Source: Vermiphilus sp.
GTDB taxonomy: Bacteria > Ratteibacteria > UBA8468 > B48-G9 > JAFGKM01
Assembly (NCBI GenBank): GCA_020722825.1
Contig: DYKC01000016.1
Coordinates: 1-15,987 of the forward strand
Direction of reading: 5' to 3'
Length of the DNA stretch: 15,987 nucleotides
Shown here: positions 14,492 to 15,987 of the stretch, piece by piece
Numbering within the stretch: position 1 is the stretch's first letter
How the letters are laid out: every line of letters begins with the position of its first letter
Translations under genes and position numbers: made by a program
Notes under the pieces: model-generated
What the model saw: only the letters and a program-made list of their open reading frames with translations
Told to the model about the DNA's origin: nothing
The model's database searches: none

Positions 14492-15916
14492 ATGATAACG
14501 ATAAAGGAAGAAAGAGAGGATATACTGTCCTATCTGGAGGATGCGTCAAATTTTAAAGGGGGCAATGCGGATAAGGTTTACATCCCTGATGGTGAAGAGG
14601 AACTGAAAAGAATTCTTTCAGAGTGTGCAAACGAAGGAACATCTGTCACGATTTCGGGTGGTGGAACAGGAACAGTTGGTGGCAGGGTCCCGAGAGAGGG
14701 GGTAATTATTTCCCTTGAGAGATTTAACAGGATACTGCGAATAGACAGCAAGAATAAAACCTCTTTACTGCAGGCAGGGGTTGTTGTAAATGATTTTTTA
14801 AATGAGATAGAAAAGGCGGGTTTTTTTTATCCCCCATTCCCAACGGAGAGGACCGCTTTCATAGGGGGAAATGTTGCTACGAATGCTTCCGGTGAATACA
14901 GTTACAAGTTTGGACCGACAAGAAGATATGTGAAAAAAATAAGGATGCTGCTCACAACAGGCAGGATCCTTGAGGTGGAAAGAGGAAGTGTTTACGAGAA
15001 AGACGGTATGCTGAATTACGGGGTTATCCGCGTGCCTGTTCCTTCTTATCGTACTCCAGGCATAAAGTGTTCTGCAGGTTATTTCTCACAGGAGGGGATG
15101 GACGGGATAGACCTGTTGATCGGTTCTGAGGGCACCCTCGGAGTGATAACGGAGGTTGAGGTTTCTATGATAAGCAGTCTGCCGCAGAGGGCGATTATAG
15201 TACTTTTTTTACAGAATGAGAAAGGTATACCTGAGATTGTCAGGGGAATTAAAGAGGATTTTGGCGAAAGACTTTACAGCCTGGAATTTTTTGATGCAGG
15301 AAGTCTTGAGTTTCTGAAGGAAAACTTTCCAGAAATTCCCGAAGGAACCTGTGCGGTATATGCAGAAACAGGCGCCGATGACGATACAATGGAAAAATGG
15401 GTTACGGTATCTGATAGATATAATGCTGTTGACACCTGGCTGGGGGAAAGTAGAGAAAACTACCAAAAACTTATTGATTTCCGACACCGCCTCCCAGAAA
15501 ACATAAACGCATACTTTAAAAAGATAGGTCTGACAAAGATAGCGATGGACATAGCGGTTCCGGAAAAGAGTTTTCCGGATATGTATGCCTTTTACAGGGA
15601 GATAATGCAGAGTGAAAAACTGCATACGATACTCTTCGGACACATAGGGGAGAACCACCTCCACTTCAATCTCTTTCCTGCGGATGAGCAGGAGAAGATG
15701 CGTGCATGGCAAATCTATGAAACGTGTGTTAAAAAAGCACTCACTTTCGGAGGAACGGTGGCGGCAGAACACGGTATAGGGAAAATCAAACACAAGTGGC
15801 TCAGGATTATGTACGGAGAAAAAGGATTGCAGGATATGGTACAGATTAAAAAAACCTTTGATCCGTACTGTATACTCGGTCTTGACAACATATTTCCAAA
15901 AGAACTGTTGATGTAG
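14492..15916 (+). CDS. FAD-linked oxidoreductase, GlcD / D-lactate dehydrogenase family
   Basis: This 474-residue flavoenzyme has an N-terminal FAD-binding type 4 domain (about 25-200) with SGGGTGTVGGRVP (55-67) in the pyrophosphate loop and GSEGTLGVITEVEV (221-234). The C-terminal FAD-oxidase C domain has GHIGENHLHFN (383-393) and AAEHGIGKIKHKW (424-436). These histidines and lysines bind the carboxylate or metal in GlcD, Dld and D-2-hydroxyglutarate dehydrogenases. The likely reaction is oxidation of a D-2-hydroxy acid such as lactate or glycolate; the exact substrate is unknown. There is no signal peptide. The pyrophosphate loop has GGGTGTVGG where many relatives have GAGTGLSGG. The ATG follows the lpxI stop by four bases without a clear ribosome site, so coupling to lpxI is likely. 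No GlcE or GlcF partner is visible before the window ends. Confidence 0.87.
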   Translation: MITIKEEREDILSYLEDASNFKGGNADKVYIPDGEEELKRILSECANEGTSVTISGGGTGTVGGRVPREGVIISLERFNRILRIDSKNKTSLLQAGVVVNDFLNEIEKAGFFYPPFPTERTAFIGGNVATNASGEYSYKFGPTRRYVKKIRMLLTTGRILEVERGSVYEKDGMLNYGVIRVPVPSYRTPGIKCSAGYFSQEGMDGIDLLIGSEGTLGVITEVEVSMISSLPQRAIIVLFLQNEKGIPEIVRGIKEDFGERLYSLEFFDAGSLEFLKENFPEIPEGTCAVYAETGADDDTMEKWVTVSDRYNAVDTWLGESRENYQKLIDFRHRLPENINAYFKKIGLTKIAMDIAVPEKSFPDMYAFYREIMQSEKLHTILFGHIGENHLHFNLFPADEQEKMRAWQIYETCVKKALTFGGTVAAEHGIGKIKHKWLRIMYGEKGLQDMVQIKKTFDPYCILGLDNIFPKELLM

Positions 15917-15934
15917 CGGTGCAATTCATTGTAC

Positions 15935-15945
15935 AAAGGAGGGAG
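15935..15945 (+). promoter_or_regulatory. Strong ribosome binding site for the gene at the window edge
   Basis: AAAGGAGGGAG contains a full AGGAGG core (15937-15942), four bases before ATG 15947. It is among the best ribosome sites in the window and supports a real gene starting there. Confidence 0.65.
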
Positions 15946-15946
15946 C

Positions 15947-15987
15947 ATGGACTTTTTGATAGAGAATAATCAGAAGATGGTTTGTAT
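15947..15987 (+). CDS. 5' end of an unidentified gene, cut by the window edge
   Basis: Thirteen codons are visible (MDFLIENNQKMVC) behind a strong ribosome site, 30 bases after the FAD oxidoreductase stop. The piece is too short to assign a family. It is probably part of the same transcription unit. Confidence 0.6.
   Translation, partial: MDFLIENNQKMVC

Noticed and set aside
14821..15210. T8 run (14821-14828) and T7 run (15204-15210) in the FAD oxidoreductase as phase-variation sites
   Set aside because: The frame is intact through both and encodes conserved-looking sequence. Such runs are expected at this base composition, and no surface-antigen role is apparent.

Overview
All genes in this window lie on the + strand, and the DNA is compact and moderately AT-rich. 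The core is an outer-membrane biogenesis locus: a Lol lipoprotein transporter pair, BamA, a Skp/OmpH chaperone and four consecutive lipid A enzymes (LpxD, LpxC-FabZ fusion, LpxA, LpxI). The organism is therefore a diderm bacterium with LPS. ClpC instead of ClpA, the LpxC-FabZ fusion and LpxI instead of LpxH argue against Enterobacteria. They fit a PVC/FCB-like or candidate phylum such as Omnitrophota. That placement is inference, because no marker gene for taxonomy is present.

Layout. Positions 24-2018 hold a two-gene unit: a xylose-isomerase-like TIM-barrel epimerase/isomerase and a URO-D-fold protein that is not HemE. Positions 2019-2272 are non-coding and carry two extended -10 promoter candidates, a possible 16-codon leader ORF and a weak hint of a decayed transposase tail. 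Positions 2273-5021 hold the Lol permease, the LolD ATPase and a class IV (branched-chain) aminotransferase. Positions 5079-9786 hold clpC and bamA, which overlap by 44 bases. Positions 9787-9942 hold a large imperfect inverted repeat. Positions 9943-14487 hold skp, lpxD, lpxC-fabZ, lpxA and lpxI. Positions 14492-15916 hold a GlcD/D-lactate-dehydrogenase-type FAD oxidoreductase. A new gene starts at 15947 and runs off the window.

How the genes work together. LolE/D would release lipoproteins from the inner membrane. Skp and BamA escort and insert outer-membrane barrels. LpxA, LpxC, LpxD and LpxI make UDP-diacyl-glucosamine and then lipid X, with FabZ fused to the committing enzyme LpxC. LpxB, LpxK and KdtA are not in the window. 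ClpC and the aminotransferase are housekeeping genes placed inside this locus. Spacing between genes is mostly very short or negative (-44, -29, -8, 1, 3, 4, 9 bases), which suggests translational coupling in one or a few long operons.

I see no CRISPR array, tRNA, rRNA, intact mobile element or defence system. I do not see a convincing undescribed system. The most unusual items are the likely leaderless or leader-peptide-coupled start of lolE, the clpC/bamA overlap with a TTG start, the bamA-skp inverted repeat, and the co-location of ClpC with the LpxC-FabZ fusion.
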